From positions 1 to 64,000 of the forward strand of contig NZ_JAHFZZ010000034.1 in the NCBI RefSeq assembly GCF_018603905.1: 64,000 nt of DNA, given 5' to 3'. This document shows, in pieces, positions 32,844 to 41,273 of the stretch (its first letter is position 1; every line of letters starts with the position of its first letter). Under the pieces are notes generated by a model, which saw only the letters and a list, made by a program, of their open reading frames with translations, was not told where the DNA came from and did no database searches. Position numbers and translations under genes: made by a program. Source of the stretch: Nonomuraea sp. NEAU-A123. GTDB lineage: Bacteria > Actinomycetota > Actinomycetes > Streptosporangiales > Streptosporangiaceae.

Positions 32844-34111
32844 CAGTTCGCTCCCTCGCCGTCGTCAATCGGTGTGTCAGTGGCGTGTGCCACGTCGTTG
32901 TCAGTCGTGTCACGGGTCACCCCATCGGGCGTGTCACCGGCCGTGTCATCGGGCGTGTCACCCGTGTCACCAGCCGTGCCACCGCTTGTGCCATCAGCCG
33001 CGTCACGCTCGCCAAGTCCGGCCTTCTCGATGTAGCGGTAAGCCGTGCGGGGGCTCACCTTGTACTCGTCGAGCACCGCGTCACGCAGCTCCGCCACGGT
33101 CATGCCGGGCTTCCCCTTGGCGAGGTTGTGCAGCCACGTAATGCGCTGCTCAAGCTCTCTGTCAGTGGGTGGCGCGGCCGTGCCCTGACGCGTGCCATTC
33201 GGGCGGCGTGCCGCAGGCTTGACGGGGGGTGACACGGGCGTCGGTGACACAGTCGGTGTCACGCCATTGCCGCGTGACACGGTGCTGTTCTTCGTGCCAT
33301 CGCCTGTGACACGCACATCACGCCAGCGCACGCCCGTCGTGCCATCCGTCGTGCCACTGGCCGTGCCAGTCGTCGTGCCAGTCGTCGTGTCACCGGTCGC
33401 GTCGCTCACCTCGGCTGGCACGGGAGCCGGGGAAGTGACACCCGTGCCAGCCTCGATCGCGCGCGGCTGCGTCACCGGAGCGAGCTCGCCGAGCTGGTAC
33501 AGCGCCCGCTCGCGACGCGTCGCCTTCCACCGCCACAACCGGCCGTGCTCGTCCTGCAGGTCCGTCTTGGCCAGCACGCGGTCACGCTCACGGCCCAGGG
33601 CATCCGAGTAGGAGCGGATCTCCCACAGCACCATCCGCCGCCACAGAGCGAACGTCTTCAGCGGCGCGAGAATCCAGCGAGAGATGCGGATCTTGTCCAT
33701 GCGCGTCGGGTTCGACAATCTGGCCCGCTTGCGGACGACGTGCGCGCCGACCTCGACCGCGACGACCCACAGCAGCGGCAGCGTGGCGTGGGCCACGACA
33801 CCGAACAGGGTCTCCTCGGTGGCGACGTTCAGGTAGACCGTCGCGCCGGTCAGCGCCCACGGGATGAGCCGCAGCCACACGATCCTCATCTCCAGGCGGG
33901 CCAGCACGATGTCCAGCGCGGAGAACGCGAGGATGCCGAGGTCGATCCCGAGCGGGACGGTGAACGCCAACGCTCCGAAGGTGGGCGCCGCGGCGTCCAT
34001 GACCTTCTTGAAGGAGTTGACGAAGCCGATCACTCCGAGGACGCCGACTGCGATGGTGACGGCGTTGATGGCGTTGTTCTCGGCCTGCGTCAGCTCGCGG
34101 GGCGTGGTCAC
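32843..34111 (-). CDS. DUF2637-type membrane protein with Thr-rich linker and C-terminal HTH
   Basis: 422 residues from GTG 34111, which overlaps the WhiB-like stop (GTGA). Residues about 10-130 form the DUF2637 domain with four TM helices (INAVTIAVGVLGVIGFVNSF, FTVPLGIDLGILAFSALDIV). A basic cytoplasmic region follows. Residues about 230-300 and the last 50 are Thr/Gly/Asp-rich low-complexity linkers. Between them is a helix-turn-helix (TVAELRDAVLDEYKVSPRTA, then YRYIEKAGLG). DUF2637 proteins are widespread in AICEs and plasmids of actinomycetes, of unknown function. The DNA coding the linkers is dense in GTGTCA/GTGCCA hexamers, possibly a site for the protein's own HTH. Confidence 0.75.
   Translation of the reverse strand: MTTPRELTQAENNAINAVTIAVGVLGVIGFVNSFKKVMDAAAPTFGALAFTVPLGIDLGILAFSALDIVLARLEMRIVWLRLIPWALTGATVYLNVATEETLFGVVAHATLPLLWVVAVEVGAHVVRKRARLSNPTRMDKIRISRWILAPLKTFALWRRMVLWEIRSYSDALGRERDRVLAKTDLQDEHGRLWRWKATRRERALYQLGELAPVTQPRAIEAGTGVTSPAPVPAEVSDATGDTTTGTTTGTASGTTDGTTGVRWRDVRVTGDGTKNSTVSRGNGVTPTVSPTPVSPPVKPAARRPNGTRQGTAAPPTDRELEQRITWLHNLAKGKPGMTVAELRDAVLDEYKVSPRTAYRYIEKAGLGERDAADGTSGGTAGDTGDTPDDTAGDTPDGVTRDTTDNDVAHATDTPIDDGEGAN
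32873..33445. repeat. GTG(T/C)CA-dense arrays inside the DUF2637 gene
   Basis: Between 32873 and 33000 about nine GTGTCA or GTGCCA hexamers occur at 10-20 base spacing, and a second cluster with both orientations (GTGTCAC and GTGACAC) runs from about 33230 to 33445. Part of this follows from coding Thr/Asp/Gly repeats, but the third codon positions are unusually uniform. Confidence 0.55.
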
Positions 34112-34464
34112 GCTGCCATCCCGTCGTAGCCCTCGAAGTACGTGCCGATGCCGAGCTGGCGGCGCAGCGCGGGGTCGGTGCCGCCGATGACGCCGATCGG
34201 GTCGTACGGCAGGAGCCCTGCCCGCTCGACGCACGGGCCGGCCAGCCCGCTGAAGGGGCAGCCCGAGCAGCGCTTGCACGCCTCTTCGTAGGCGTCGGCG
34301 GTCTCCGCGATGGGGAACCAGTCGTCGGGGTCGGTGCCCGGCTGGCGGCACAGCGCCTTGGACGTGAGCAGGAGTTCGTCGAGCTCGCGCAGGCGGGCGG
34401 CGGCCTGGCGCTCGGGGTCGGATGTGACAGTGTGGCGGCGTGATGCCACGATGTGGCTGGACAT
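34108..34464 (-). CDS. WhiB-like iron-sulfur protein variant
   Basis: 118 residues. Wbl hallmarks are visible: ALCRQPGTDPDDWFP near residue 40, then the cysteine cluster EACKRCSGCPFSGLAGPC. Canonical Wbl proteins have C-x2-C-x5-C; here CSGC is followed by eight residues before the next Cys, with an additional Cys pair before it, so the cluster geometry is altered. The G[VI]WGG turn is not evident; YFEGYDG may replace it. AICE-borne Wbl proteins are common and may act as transcription factors. It is the first gene of the long minus-strand transfer operon, driven from the 34.47-34.75 kb control region. Confidence 0.72.
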   Translation of the reverse strand: MSSHIVASRRHTVTSDPERQAAARLRELDELLLTSKALCRQPGTDPDDWFPIAETADAYEEACKRCSGCPFSGLAGPCVERAGLLPYDPIGVIGGTDPALRRQLGIGTYFEGYDGMAA

Positions 34465-34611
34465 CGGGTCTCGGTTCCTTTCACGAGGGGTGAGAGACCT
34501 GGTGATCTAGGGCCCCGCCTGGAAGTGGAGTTCCGGGTGTGGGCCCGCAAGGGCTTATAGTGGCGGCTTTCCGGTGGAGCGGAGGACGCTTTTTCGCACC
34601 CTGCTACGCTG

Positions 34612-34627
34612 TGTTTACCAGTAAACA
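34612..34627. promoter_or_regulatory. TGTTTAC-CA-GTAAACA operator between the AICE operon and the GntR gene
   Basis: A perfect 7-base inverted repeat with a two-base spacer lies midway between the divergent WhiB-like and GntR genes. Its size and A/T-rich symmetry fit GntR/HutC repressors such as KorSA of pSAM2, which repress transfer and themselves. Confidence 0.65.
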
Positions 34628-34750
34628 ACATCGCTTTAGTCATGGTGCATCACCTAACGATCACTGTCAAGCCCGCAGGTGAGACGCACCCTGCCGCCGC
34701 TCGTACTACGATCAACGCTAGCCCGAACAGCCCGACGAAGGAGCCCGCCC

Positions 34751-35452
34751 GTGCCCGTCGCGAGGTTTCCCGAGGTCCTAGCCGACCTCCGGACCAAGAT
34801 CCTCGACGGCTCCTATCCGGCGGGCGAACCACTCCCCCACACCGAAGAACTGATGCGGGAGTACGGCATCAGCAGGCACGTCATCACCAACGCCATGCGG
34901 GAACTGAAAGAGGAAGGGCTGATCTGGCGCGTCGCCAACAAGGGCATGATCGTCCGAGGGCCGGCCGTCACCATAGAGATCGCCATGGCCATCGAGCGGC
35001 GCGACGAGCCCACCGCATGGGCCGCCGCCTGCCGCCGGGCCGGAACCACCGGCCACCTGACGGCGCACAGGACCCGCGACGAGGCTGCGGCCGAGGAAGT
35101 TGCCCAAGGTCTACATCTCGATCCTGACTCCCCCGTCGTCACTTGGGAACTACACGGCGACATCGACGGCCAGCTCGTGTGCCTCGACCAGACGTACGTA
35201 TCCGAGGAGCGGCACGAAGCCGACGCGTTCGACGTGGAGCGGTCATCTGGCGTCGTGGAGCTGCGCACCCGCATCCGCTCGGCCAGCCCGAAAGAAGCGT
35301 CGAAATTCCGGGTCAGCCGCGGCAGCCCCCTGCTTGACATCACCCGTATCACCTACGGCGACACCGGCCAGCCTCTCCACCTGCTGCGCCGCCTTGTCAA
35401 CCCGCAGCGGGTCCACATCACCGACCAGCGTCTGCCCATAACTTCGCCCTGA
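34751..35452 (+). CDS. GntR/HutC-family repressor, KorSA-like
   Basis: 233 residues. The GntR winged helix is at about residues 5-70 (YPAGEPLPHTEELMREYGIS, RHVITNAMRELKEEGLIWRV). The UTRA ligand-binding domain follows (VVTWELHGDIDGQLVCLDQT, SRGSPLLDITRITY). GTG 34751 has GAAGGAG upstream; the open frame before it is basic and Arg-rich and not likely coding. It is divergent from the transfer operon and near a palindrome, as KorSA is in pSAM2. It is expected to keep the transfer genes silent in the donor cell. Confidence 0.87.
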   Translation: MPVARFPEVLADLRTKILDGSYPAGEPLPHTEELMREYGISRHVITNAMRELKEEGLIWRVANKGMIVRGPAVTIEIAMAIERRDEPTAWAAACRRAGTTGHLTAHRTRDEAAAEEVAQGLHLDPDSPVVTWELHGDIDGQLVCLDQTYVSEERHEADAFDVERSSGVVELRTRIRSASPKEASKFRVSRGSPLLDITRITYGDTGQPLHLLRRLVNPQRVHITDQRLPITSP

Positions 35453-35638
35453 TTCCCGAACGCTGGGACGAACCTCTATCAGAGCCCATGGCGATCTGCC
35501 AGGAACCGTTCGTGTGACTCAAAGGCTCAACATCTTGCCACAAATCGTACTTTAACTAATAAACCTCGCAAATACGCCCATTGGGCACATGTTTCAGATT
35601 TTCGCAAACTCCCAATCCCGGCCAGGTAGCATGCGCGC

Positions 35639-36343
35639 GTGAGCAGTAATCCGCAGCCCCCTCAAGAAAAGGGGAGCAGCCTCGCAATCAAAGCCGCCTG
35701 GATAACCGTTGCGGGAGGCATCGTCGCCGCACTATTAGGTGGAGCCGCCACACTAGGCGGAGCACAGATTCAGTCGGGAGCAGAAAATCCTGGCAGATCA
35801 GCCACCCTAGGACCGACCACATCTACTAACAATCACAGCACCCAGCCAAGCAATAGGGACTCATATTTATCGCCATCAACCCCTTCGCCATCGGAGAGTC
35901 CGGCGGATAAACCAGCCACCTCTCAAGCGCTTCCCCCCACAATGGTAAGAGATCTTGTCTCCATCGACCAAGAAACGGGGGACACGTGGGAAATAACGAA
36001 AGGCGATATAGACGGAAAGTCCTACCCCGACTCCCTCTGGTCGTCGACTTGCTCCATCATTCAGACGAGCCAGCAAACCTACATTATCCGCAAAGGCTAC
36101 AAGAAGTTCAAGGCAAAAGTCGGCATAGACGACTCTTCAGAGAGAGCGTCTCCAGTGTATTTCAGCGTTATAGCAGACGGCGGCACCATCTACCATCGCA
36201 AGGTTTACCCAGGAGCCCCCGCATCGATCGACGTATCGATTTCCGACACCGTCAGACTCATATTGTCAATTGAAATTGACGACTATGATTCCAACTGTAA
36301 CAAGACTTATGCAATTTGGGCTGATGCGCGCCTAGAAAAATGA
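35639..36343 (+). CDS. Membrane-anchored NPCBM-like domain protein, low GC
   Basis: 234 residues from GTG 35639. A TM helix at about residues 20-45 (ITVAGGIVAALLGGAATLGG) is followed by a Ser/Thr/Pro-rich linker to about residue 95, then a single beta-sandwich domain: KGYKKFKAKVGIDDSSER, VYFSVIADGGTIYHRKVYPG, VSISDTVRLILSIEID. This matches the NPCBM family (carbohydrate-binding-like). The C-terminal domain would lie outside the cell. The gene and its flanks (35.5-36.4 kb) are clearly lower in GC than the neighbours, with many A-ending codons, suggesting separate acquisition. No terminator is seen after it. Confidence 0.7.
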   Translation: MSSNPQPPQEKGSSLAIKAAWITVAGGIVAALLGGAATLGGAQIQSGAENPGRSATLGPTTSTNNHSTQPSNRDSYLSPSTPSPSESPADKPATSQALPPTMVRDLVSIDQETGDTWEITKGDIDGKSYPDSLWSSTCSIIQTSQQTYIIRKGYKKFKAKVGIDDSSERASPVYFSVIADGGTIYHRKVYPGAPASIDVSISDTVRLILSIEIDDYDSNCNKTYAIWADARLEK

Positions 36344-36545
36344 TCCTGGGATTGGGGATGCTAACTGACAATCGACATATAAACCGGCCCCGCCAATTAG
36401 CCCTCTTCCTTCTTCCCCATCCAGGTGAACAGGGTCGCGTGGCGCCCACCTTCGGACCGCATCTTAGAGGTCTCGATTTACTCGCAGGCGTCAACGATCG
36501 CCCGGATCTCCGCAGCCTCCCCCGGCCGCCCAAGCACTTCGTCAC

Positions 36546-37133
36546 CTAGCTCGACCGCGCGGATCCGCCGTTCAGCGCATGCGCCAGCCACTCCAAAGAC
36601 CCCGTGCGCTGCACTTCCTCCGCAAGACGTTTGCCCGTCTCGGTGGCCAGGGCCGCAACCGAAGTGTCGATCCACGACTGCATGTTCTGATGGCCCTGAT
36701 CCCGATACTCGATGGCCTGCATCAGGCAGTCGAGCTTGTCGGCGTCACGGGCGCACACCGCTTCCAGGCTCGTCTTGGTTTCATACTCATCCACTGCCCC
36801 TTTGATTACGTCGGCGACAGCGCTGGGGACGTTGCGGACCTGGTCGGCTGTGACTTGCTCGTTGGGCGCCACCTGGAGGTACCGCTTTCCGAGATAGGGA
36901 ATATCCGTGGTTCGCGTCTCCTGGGTGTCGTGGAACAGGCTCAAGAACGCCGCCCGCTGAGGATCTGCGCCTTCCATCGCGGCGAGGACTGCTGCGATGA
37001 TCGCCGTGCGGAACGAATGCTCCGCGATGCTCTCCGGTTCACGGACACCAGCGACGAGCCAGCCTGTGCGCTTGTAGCGCTTGAGCAGGCCAATCTCGTA
37101 GAGCAGGCCCGTCAGCCCTGCCAGATCCTCCAC
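36546..37133 (-). CDS. HD-domain phosphohydrolase (YfbR-like)
   Basis: 195 residues. The HD metal ligands are seen as AEHSFRTAIIAAV, the LSLFHDTQE His-Asp pair and RDADKLDCLMQA. This is the YfbR/HDDC2-type of HD hydrolases that remove 5'-phosphates from deoxynucleotides. A GTG start at 37133 lies 12 bases after the stop of the XRE gene, so the two form one transcription unit. The substrate is inferred from family only. Confidence 0.82.
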   Translation of the reverse strand: MEDLAGLTGLLYEIGLLKRYKRTGWLVAGVREPESIAEHSFRTAIIAAVLAAMEGADPQRAAFLSLFHDTQETRTTDIPYLGKRYLQVAPNEQVTADQVRNVPSAVADVIKGAVDEYETKTSLEAVCARDADKLDCLMQAIEYRDQGHQNMQSWIDTSVAALATETGKRLAEEVQRTGSLEWLAHALNGGSARSS

Positions 37134-37145
37134 GTAGGAACCCCT

Positions 37146-38282
37146 TCAACCTCGATCGATCATGCGCAGAGCGTAAACCACGGTCTCAAGCTCACGCCGG
37201 GACTGGTCTGATACTGCCGGGTAATCCAGCGCTTGACGAGCGTTTTCGATCACTTGCTTCGCTGCCGAGGGGTCGAGCACACCAGGGCGAAGCATGATCA
37301 GCGCCCATAGGGTGTGGGTCACCACCTCCATGTAGGGGTTTAGCGGATCCAGCCTGTTCATCAGATGCCGAAAGAGCTTGGTACCCCGCCAGGCTTCGGA
37401 GCCAAGATTGATCATGAACAGGTCCGTTGCCTGAGGCTCGGCTGCTTCTCCAAGCCAGTAGGCCCAGTAGTTGAGGTTGGCCATCTCACAGACTTCGTCC
37501 GACAGTCGCGTGCTGATGAACTCCTGCAGGCCCTCCCGGTCACCCAGCCTTGCCAGCGAGTGAGCACCTGAGCGGACTACAGCCCACGAAGGGGTCCATT
37601 CACTGGTGCGCCGGAGCCTGCGTATCTCGGATCGCTGCATGCTAGCCAGCCATTCACCCGTATCTGGCGTGTCGTCGAAGCTCGCCACGTAGTACGCCTG
37701 CCGCCGCAGTAGAGCACTCCGAGGCTGATCATCCTTTGCGCTCTCGGCAGCGATCTTCAAATGCTCGAAGAAGTGTGCTCGTTCACCGGTCTCCAAAGCA
37801 GGTGAAGCGGCCGCAGGGCCTCGCCGTCGCATATCGCCGGCCAGATGGCGGAGCGTCGAAGGCGCGCATGCCGTCAAAGGCCATGACGCGAATTCGGTGA
37901 ACGTACGGTTGATCACCCAGGAGGCCAGCGGGTGCTCGTCCGCCACGTCCTCGGTTGGCCTGTTCAGGACATACCCGATGAACTGGTCCGCTTCGAGCGC
38001 GGTATCGAGCTGTCGCACGAGCTGGGGCTGGGCTCCAAGCTGAATGAGGGTCTGGCGCAGAGCGAAGTAGGTCGCCATGGGGATTGCCATCAGCGGCCGA
38101 CGCCCCGACTCCCACCCCTGCACTGTGGTGACGTCGATGCGGAGCCGCTCCGCGAACCGCTCCTGGGTGAGCCCAACCGACTGGCGGATGATCTTCAACG
38201 TGTGTCCCGAAATGCGGCCCTCAGACGAGCGCTCGGCGTAACCCTGACCATCAGTCAGGGTTCGCTTCCCGCGGGAAGCCAT
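37146..38282 (-). CDS. XRE-family regulator with large C-terminal sensor domain
   Basis: 378 residues. The N-terminal HTH_3/XRE domain lies at about residues 25-85 (LKIIRQSVGLTQERFAERLR, VTTVQGWESGRRPL). The remaining 290 residues are helical and without a named motif (WALIMLRPGVLDPSAAKQVI, RRELETVVYALRMIDRG), as in many actinomycete XRE proteins with TPR-like sensor parts. ATG 38282 is used; GTG 38294 is an alternative. It precedes the HD hydrolase in one unit and is divergent from the gene at 38475. Confidence 0.78.
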   Translation of the reverse strand: MASRGKRTLTDGQGYAERSSEGRISGHTLKIIRQSVGLTQERFAERLRIDVTTVQGWESGRRPLMAIPMATYFALRQTLIQLGAQPQLVRQLDTALEADQFIGYVLNRPTEDVADEHPLASWVINRTFTEFASWPLTACAPSTLRHLAGDMRRRGPAAASPALETGERAHFFEHLKIAAESAKDDQPRSALLRRQAYYVASFDDTPDTGEWLASMQRSEIRRLRRTSEWTPSWAVVRSGAHSLARLGDREGLQEFISTRLSDEVCEMANLNYWAYWLGEAAEPQATDLFMINLGSEAWRGTKLFRHLMNRLDPLNPYMEVVTHTLWALIMLRPGVLDPSAAKQVIENARQALDYPAVSDQSRRELETVVYALRMIDRG

Positions 38283-38474
38283 GGTGGTGATCACCGCCGT
38301 TGCTACTCGTACTCAGGGTCAGTACCTCAACGCATGCGCCTTGCCTAGCGTGGCTTTCAGCGAGCCCAGCGTAACTCTCATCAACGCTTGGGTGGCGGAA
38401 TCGTTCAGGCGGGAGACGGAAATGCGACCAGGTGGGCTCGGCTATTACGCCCAGCGCCCCGCAAGGGGCGCGGC

Positions 38475-38927
38475 ATGACGACCGAAACGGACACCAGTCT
38501 GAGCGACGAGACGGCCCAATTCCTGGCCGCGCAGTTGCAGGAGTCGTGGGGCGGCCGCCGGCAGGTGATGTGGAAGCCCAGGGGCCCTCGGCCTACATCA
38601 TGCCGGCGAACCCCGAGGACAACCATGCTGCTGGCCAGCGAGATCGACGCGGAAGTCGACAAATGGGCGATACCTATCGCCGAGGAACTCCAGCGACGTG
38701 CAGGCGGCTGGTGGCTGGTGATGTGGAGCTTGGGCAACCGCTGCTTTGTCGCCATATACCTGGGCTTCTGGCAGGAAGGGGGACTGGTCGTCGAGGCAGA
38801 AGCCCCAGACACGCTGTGGGCACGGATGGCGCCTCACATTCCTATCGAAGTCCTACTTCGCGCCCCCGGGATGCCCGGCTGGGCTGCGAGACCCACGCCG
38901 GTCGCCGACACCCTGACTGCGGCCTGA
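38475..38927 (+). CDS. Small protein of unknown function with a compensated frameshift
   Basis: 150 residues from ATG 38475. I recognise no family. The middle segment reads as Arg/Thr-rich nonsense-like RPTSCRRTPRTT in the open frame, whereas the +1 frame of the same DNA gives natural-looking SAYIMPANPEDN, and the open frame resumes at MLLASEIDAEVDKWAIPIAE. Two nearby compensating shifts probably changed about 12 residues without breaking the gene. The C-terminal half (GWWLVMWSLGNRCFVAIYLG) is hydrophobic and Trp-rich. Divergent from the XRE regulator. Confidence 0.5.
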   Translation: MTTETDTSLSDETAQFLAAQLQESWGGRRQVMWKPRGPRPTSCRRTPRTTMLLASEIDAEVDKWAIPIAEELQRRAGGWWLVMWSLGNRCFVAIYLGFWQEGGLVVEAEAPDTLWARMAPHIPIEVLLRAPGMPGWAARPTPVADTLTAA

Positions 38928-39056
38928 GCCCTCAGCGCCGCGCGGCCGCCGGATGGGGAAGGCGGACGCACCCACCCTCGTGCACCATCCGCTTTCCCCC
39001 ACAAGTTCCTAACCAGCGCCATCCCGCACCGATGATCACTGGAAGGGCTCGCCCTC

Positions 39057-39734
39057 ATGGACTGGACCCCACCCGCTACGGGTGGCGCACGCGGCAGGAC
39101 AGCGCTCCTGCTTGCCGATGACCTGTTCTTCACGATGTGGGACACCACGCACGCGGGTCTGCCCTACCTGCACCCGTCACGGGCGACACTGGGTCTAGCG
39201 GGCGCCCTGATCGGCGAGCTGGTGCTGCGCGACCGGCTCACCGTCGAAGGCGAGCATCTGCGCGTCATCGATACGCGGCGAGTCCACGAGAACGTGGCCG
39301 ATGGCGCGCTCGCCTCCATCATGGCCTCGCCGCGACACACCGCCGTCCGCACATGGCTCGAATATCTGGCGAAAAACGCTGTCAAGAATGTGACCGGGCG
39401 GCTGATCGCCGCCCGACTCCTGACGCGCGAGAAGCCCACCCTTCTCGGCCGTGAGCGCTTTCGCTACACCCAGTTCACGAAAGCCATGTGGCCGTCCACC
39501 CGGCTGCGACTGGACTTGGACGAGCGCGCACCGATGACCGTGCAGGACATGCTCTTGGCCGCGCTAGTGGACGCATGCGACCTGATGCGCGTGGTGATCG
39601 AGGATCCCGCCGACCGGCCAGCCGCCGCGGCGTATCTGACCGCTCTGCTGAAAGAGCGGATGCCGCAGCCGCTGAAGGACCTGGTCGGCGGCGTACGCGC
39701 TGTGGTCGGCGATTCCGTTCTGACCTACCGCTGA
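39057..39734 (+). CDS. GPP34 (GOLPH3-like) family protein
   Basis: 225 residues matching the GPP34 fold found in Golgi phosphoprotein 3 and in many actinobacterial proteins: LLADDLFFTMWDTTHAG, then LGLAGALIGELVLRDRL, and the helical TVQDMLLAALVDACDLMRVV near the C-terminus. Bacterial members have no settled function. The 38928-39056 gap before it holds no gene. It lies 20 bases before the APC transporter and may be its operon partner. Confidence 0.82.
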   Translation: MDWTPPATGGARGRTALLLADDLFFTMWDTTHAGLPYLHPSRATLGLAGALIGELVLRDRLTVEGEHLRVIDTRRVHENVADGALASIMASPRHTAVRTWLEYLAKNAVKNVTGRLIAARLLTREKPTLLGRERFRYTQFTKAMWPSTRLRLDLDERAPMTVQDMLLAALVDACDLMRVVIEDPADRPAAAAYLTALLKERMPQPLKDLVGGVRAVVGDSVLTYR

Positions 39735-39754
39735 TCTCTTCAAGAGAGGACCTG

Positions 39755-41257
39755 ATGCGCACCACCCCCTCCACCAGCCACTCCAGCAGGCATGATCCGA
39801 TCGCTGGCGCGTTAGCCGCCGACCGGCTCAACGCCCGCGCGATCATCTTCTTCACCATGAGTGCGGCCGCGCCGCTCACCGTGGTGGCCGGTTTGGTCCC
39901 GACCGCTTACGCCGTCACGGGGAGCACGGTCTTGCCGGCCGCGTTCCTGATCATGGGCGTCGTGCTGGCGGCGTTCTCCACCGGCTATGTGGCGATGGCC
40001 CGGCACATGCCCAGCGCTGGCGCGCTCTACACCTACATCAGCCGGGGGCTCGGCCGACCGGCAGGCGTGGGCGCGGCGTGGGTGGCGTTGATCGCCTACA
40101 ACTGCATGCAGACGGGCTTGTACGGCGCGGTCGGCTCGGCGCTGACACCGATGCTGTACCGCTGGTTCGGTATCTCTCCGCCGTGGTGGCTGATCGCCCT
40201 GGCCGCCTGGGCGCTGGTGGCGGTCCTGGGGGTGATGCGCGTTGGCGTCAACTCCCGGGTGCTGGCCATCCTGCTCGTGGCCGAGGTGACGGCGATCCTC
40301 GTCCTGGACGTCACCGATCTGTTCCACCCGGCCGCCGATATGGCGGTGGAGATGCTGTCTCCCGCCGTCGCGTTGACCAGTCCCGGGCTGGGTCCGAGCC
40401 TCATGATCGCCGCCGTGGGGTTTGTCGGGTTCGAGTCGGCGGCCACCTTTTCGGAGGAGAGCCGCGAGCCCGGCCGCACGGTGCCTCGGGCCACGTACGC
40501 GACCGTGGCGATCATCGCCGGGCTGTATGCCCTGTCGGCGTGGGCGATGGCGGTGGCCATCGGACCCGGCGCCATCGTGGAGACGGCGCGCAGAGACGGG
40601 GCGCGTACGATCTTCGTGCTGGCCGCGGGGCACTGGAGCAGCCTCATGGTCGACATCGTGCAGGTGCTGTTCGTTACCGGTTTGGTGGCCGCGAAGGTCG
40701 CCTTCCATGGTGCGACCGCGCGATATGCGTTTGCGCTCGGCCGCGAGCGGCTGCTGCCCGCGGCCTTCGGCCGGACCCGGCCGCGCAGCGGGGCGCCCCT
40801 GGTCGGCTCCATCGCGCAGAGCGTGCTCGGCCTGGCCGTGATCGTCACCTACGCCGTCGCGGGCCTGGACCCGCTGGTGGACTTGTTTTACTTCGTCGGG
40901 ACCGCCGGTGGATTCGGCGTGCTGCTGCTGATCTTCGTCACGTCCATCGCCGTCATTTACTACTTCGCCCGCCACGCCCACGGGCAGGATCTCCGGCAAC
41001 GCCTCATCAGGCTGACACCCGCCGCGATGGCCGCAGGCGCCCTAGCCACCATCATGTGGCTGATCTCGAGCAACTTCGCGGCCCTGCTCGGCGTCCCGCA
41101 AGATCACTGGCTCGTCACCTTCGTGCCCCAGCTATATGTGACCGTCGCGGCGCTCGGCGTCCAGTACGGGGTCTTCCTGCGCTGGCTCCAGCCCAATATG
41201 TACGCCCGGATCGGGATGGGCGCCAAGGCCGCCCTCCCCAGCACACCCCTCAACTAG
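39755..41257 (+). CDS. APC-superfamily amino acid/polyamine permease
   Basis: 500 residues with about 12 TM helices. The first helix carries the family's IIFFTMSAAAPLTVVAGLVP start and the GALYTYISRGLGRPAG signature. GVNSRVLAILLVAEVTAILV and GFVGFESAATFSEESREPGR match the FESAA motif around TM6. ATG 39755 has GAGAGGA upstream. It would import an amino acid or related compound with cations; substrate is not visible. It is followed by a GNAT gene 16 bases away, and the methyltransferase/SHMT operon lies 2.4 kb downstream. Confidence 0.87.
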   Translation: MRTTPSTSHSSRHDPIAGALAADRLNARAIIFFTMSAAAPLTVVAGLVPTAYAVTGSTVLPAAFLIMGVVLAAFSTGYVAMARHMPSAGALYTYISRGLGRPAGVGAAWVALIAYNCMQTGLYGAVGSALTPMLYRWFGISPPWWLIALAAWALVAVLGVMRVGVNSRVLAILLVAEVTAILVLDVTDLFHPAADMAVEMLSPAVALTSPGLGPSLMIAAVGFVGFESAATFSEESREPGRTVPRATYATVAIIAGLYALSAWAMAVAIGPGAIVETARRDGARTIFVLAAGHWSSLMVDIVQVLFVTGLVAAKVAFHGATARYAFALGRERLLPAAFGRTRPRSGAPLVGSIAQSVLGLAVIVTYAVAGLDPLVDLFYFVGTAGGFGVLLLIFVTSIAVIYYFARHAHGQDLRQRLIRLTPAAMAAGALATIMWLISSNFAALLGVPQDHWLVTFVPQLYVTVAALGVQYGVFLRWLQPNMYARIGMGAKAALPSTPLN

Positions 41258-41273
41258 AGACTGGAGACCTTCC

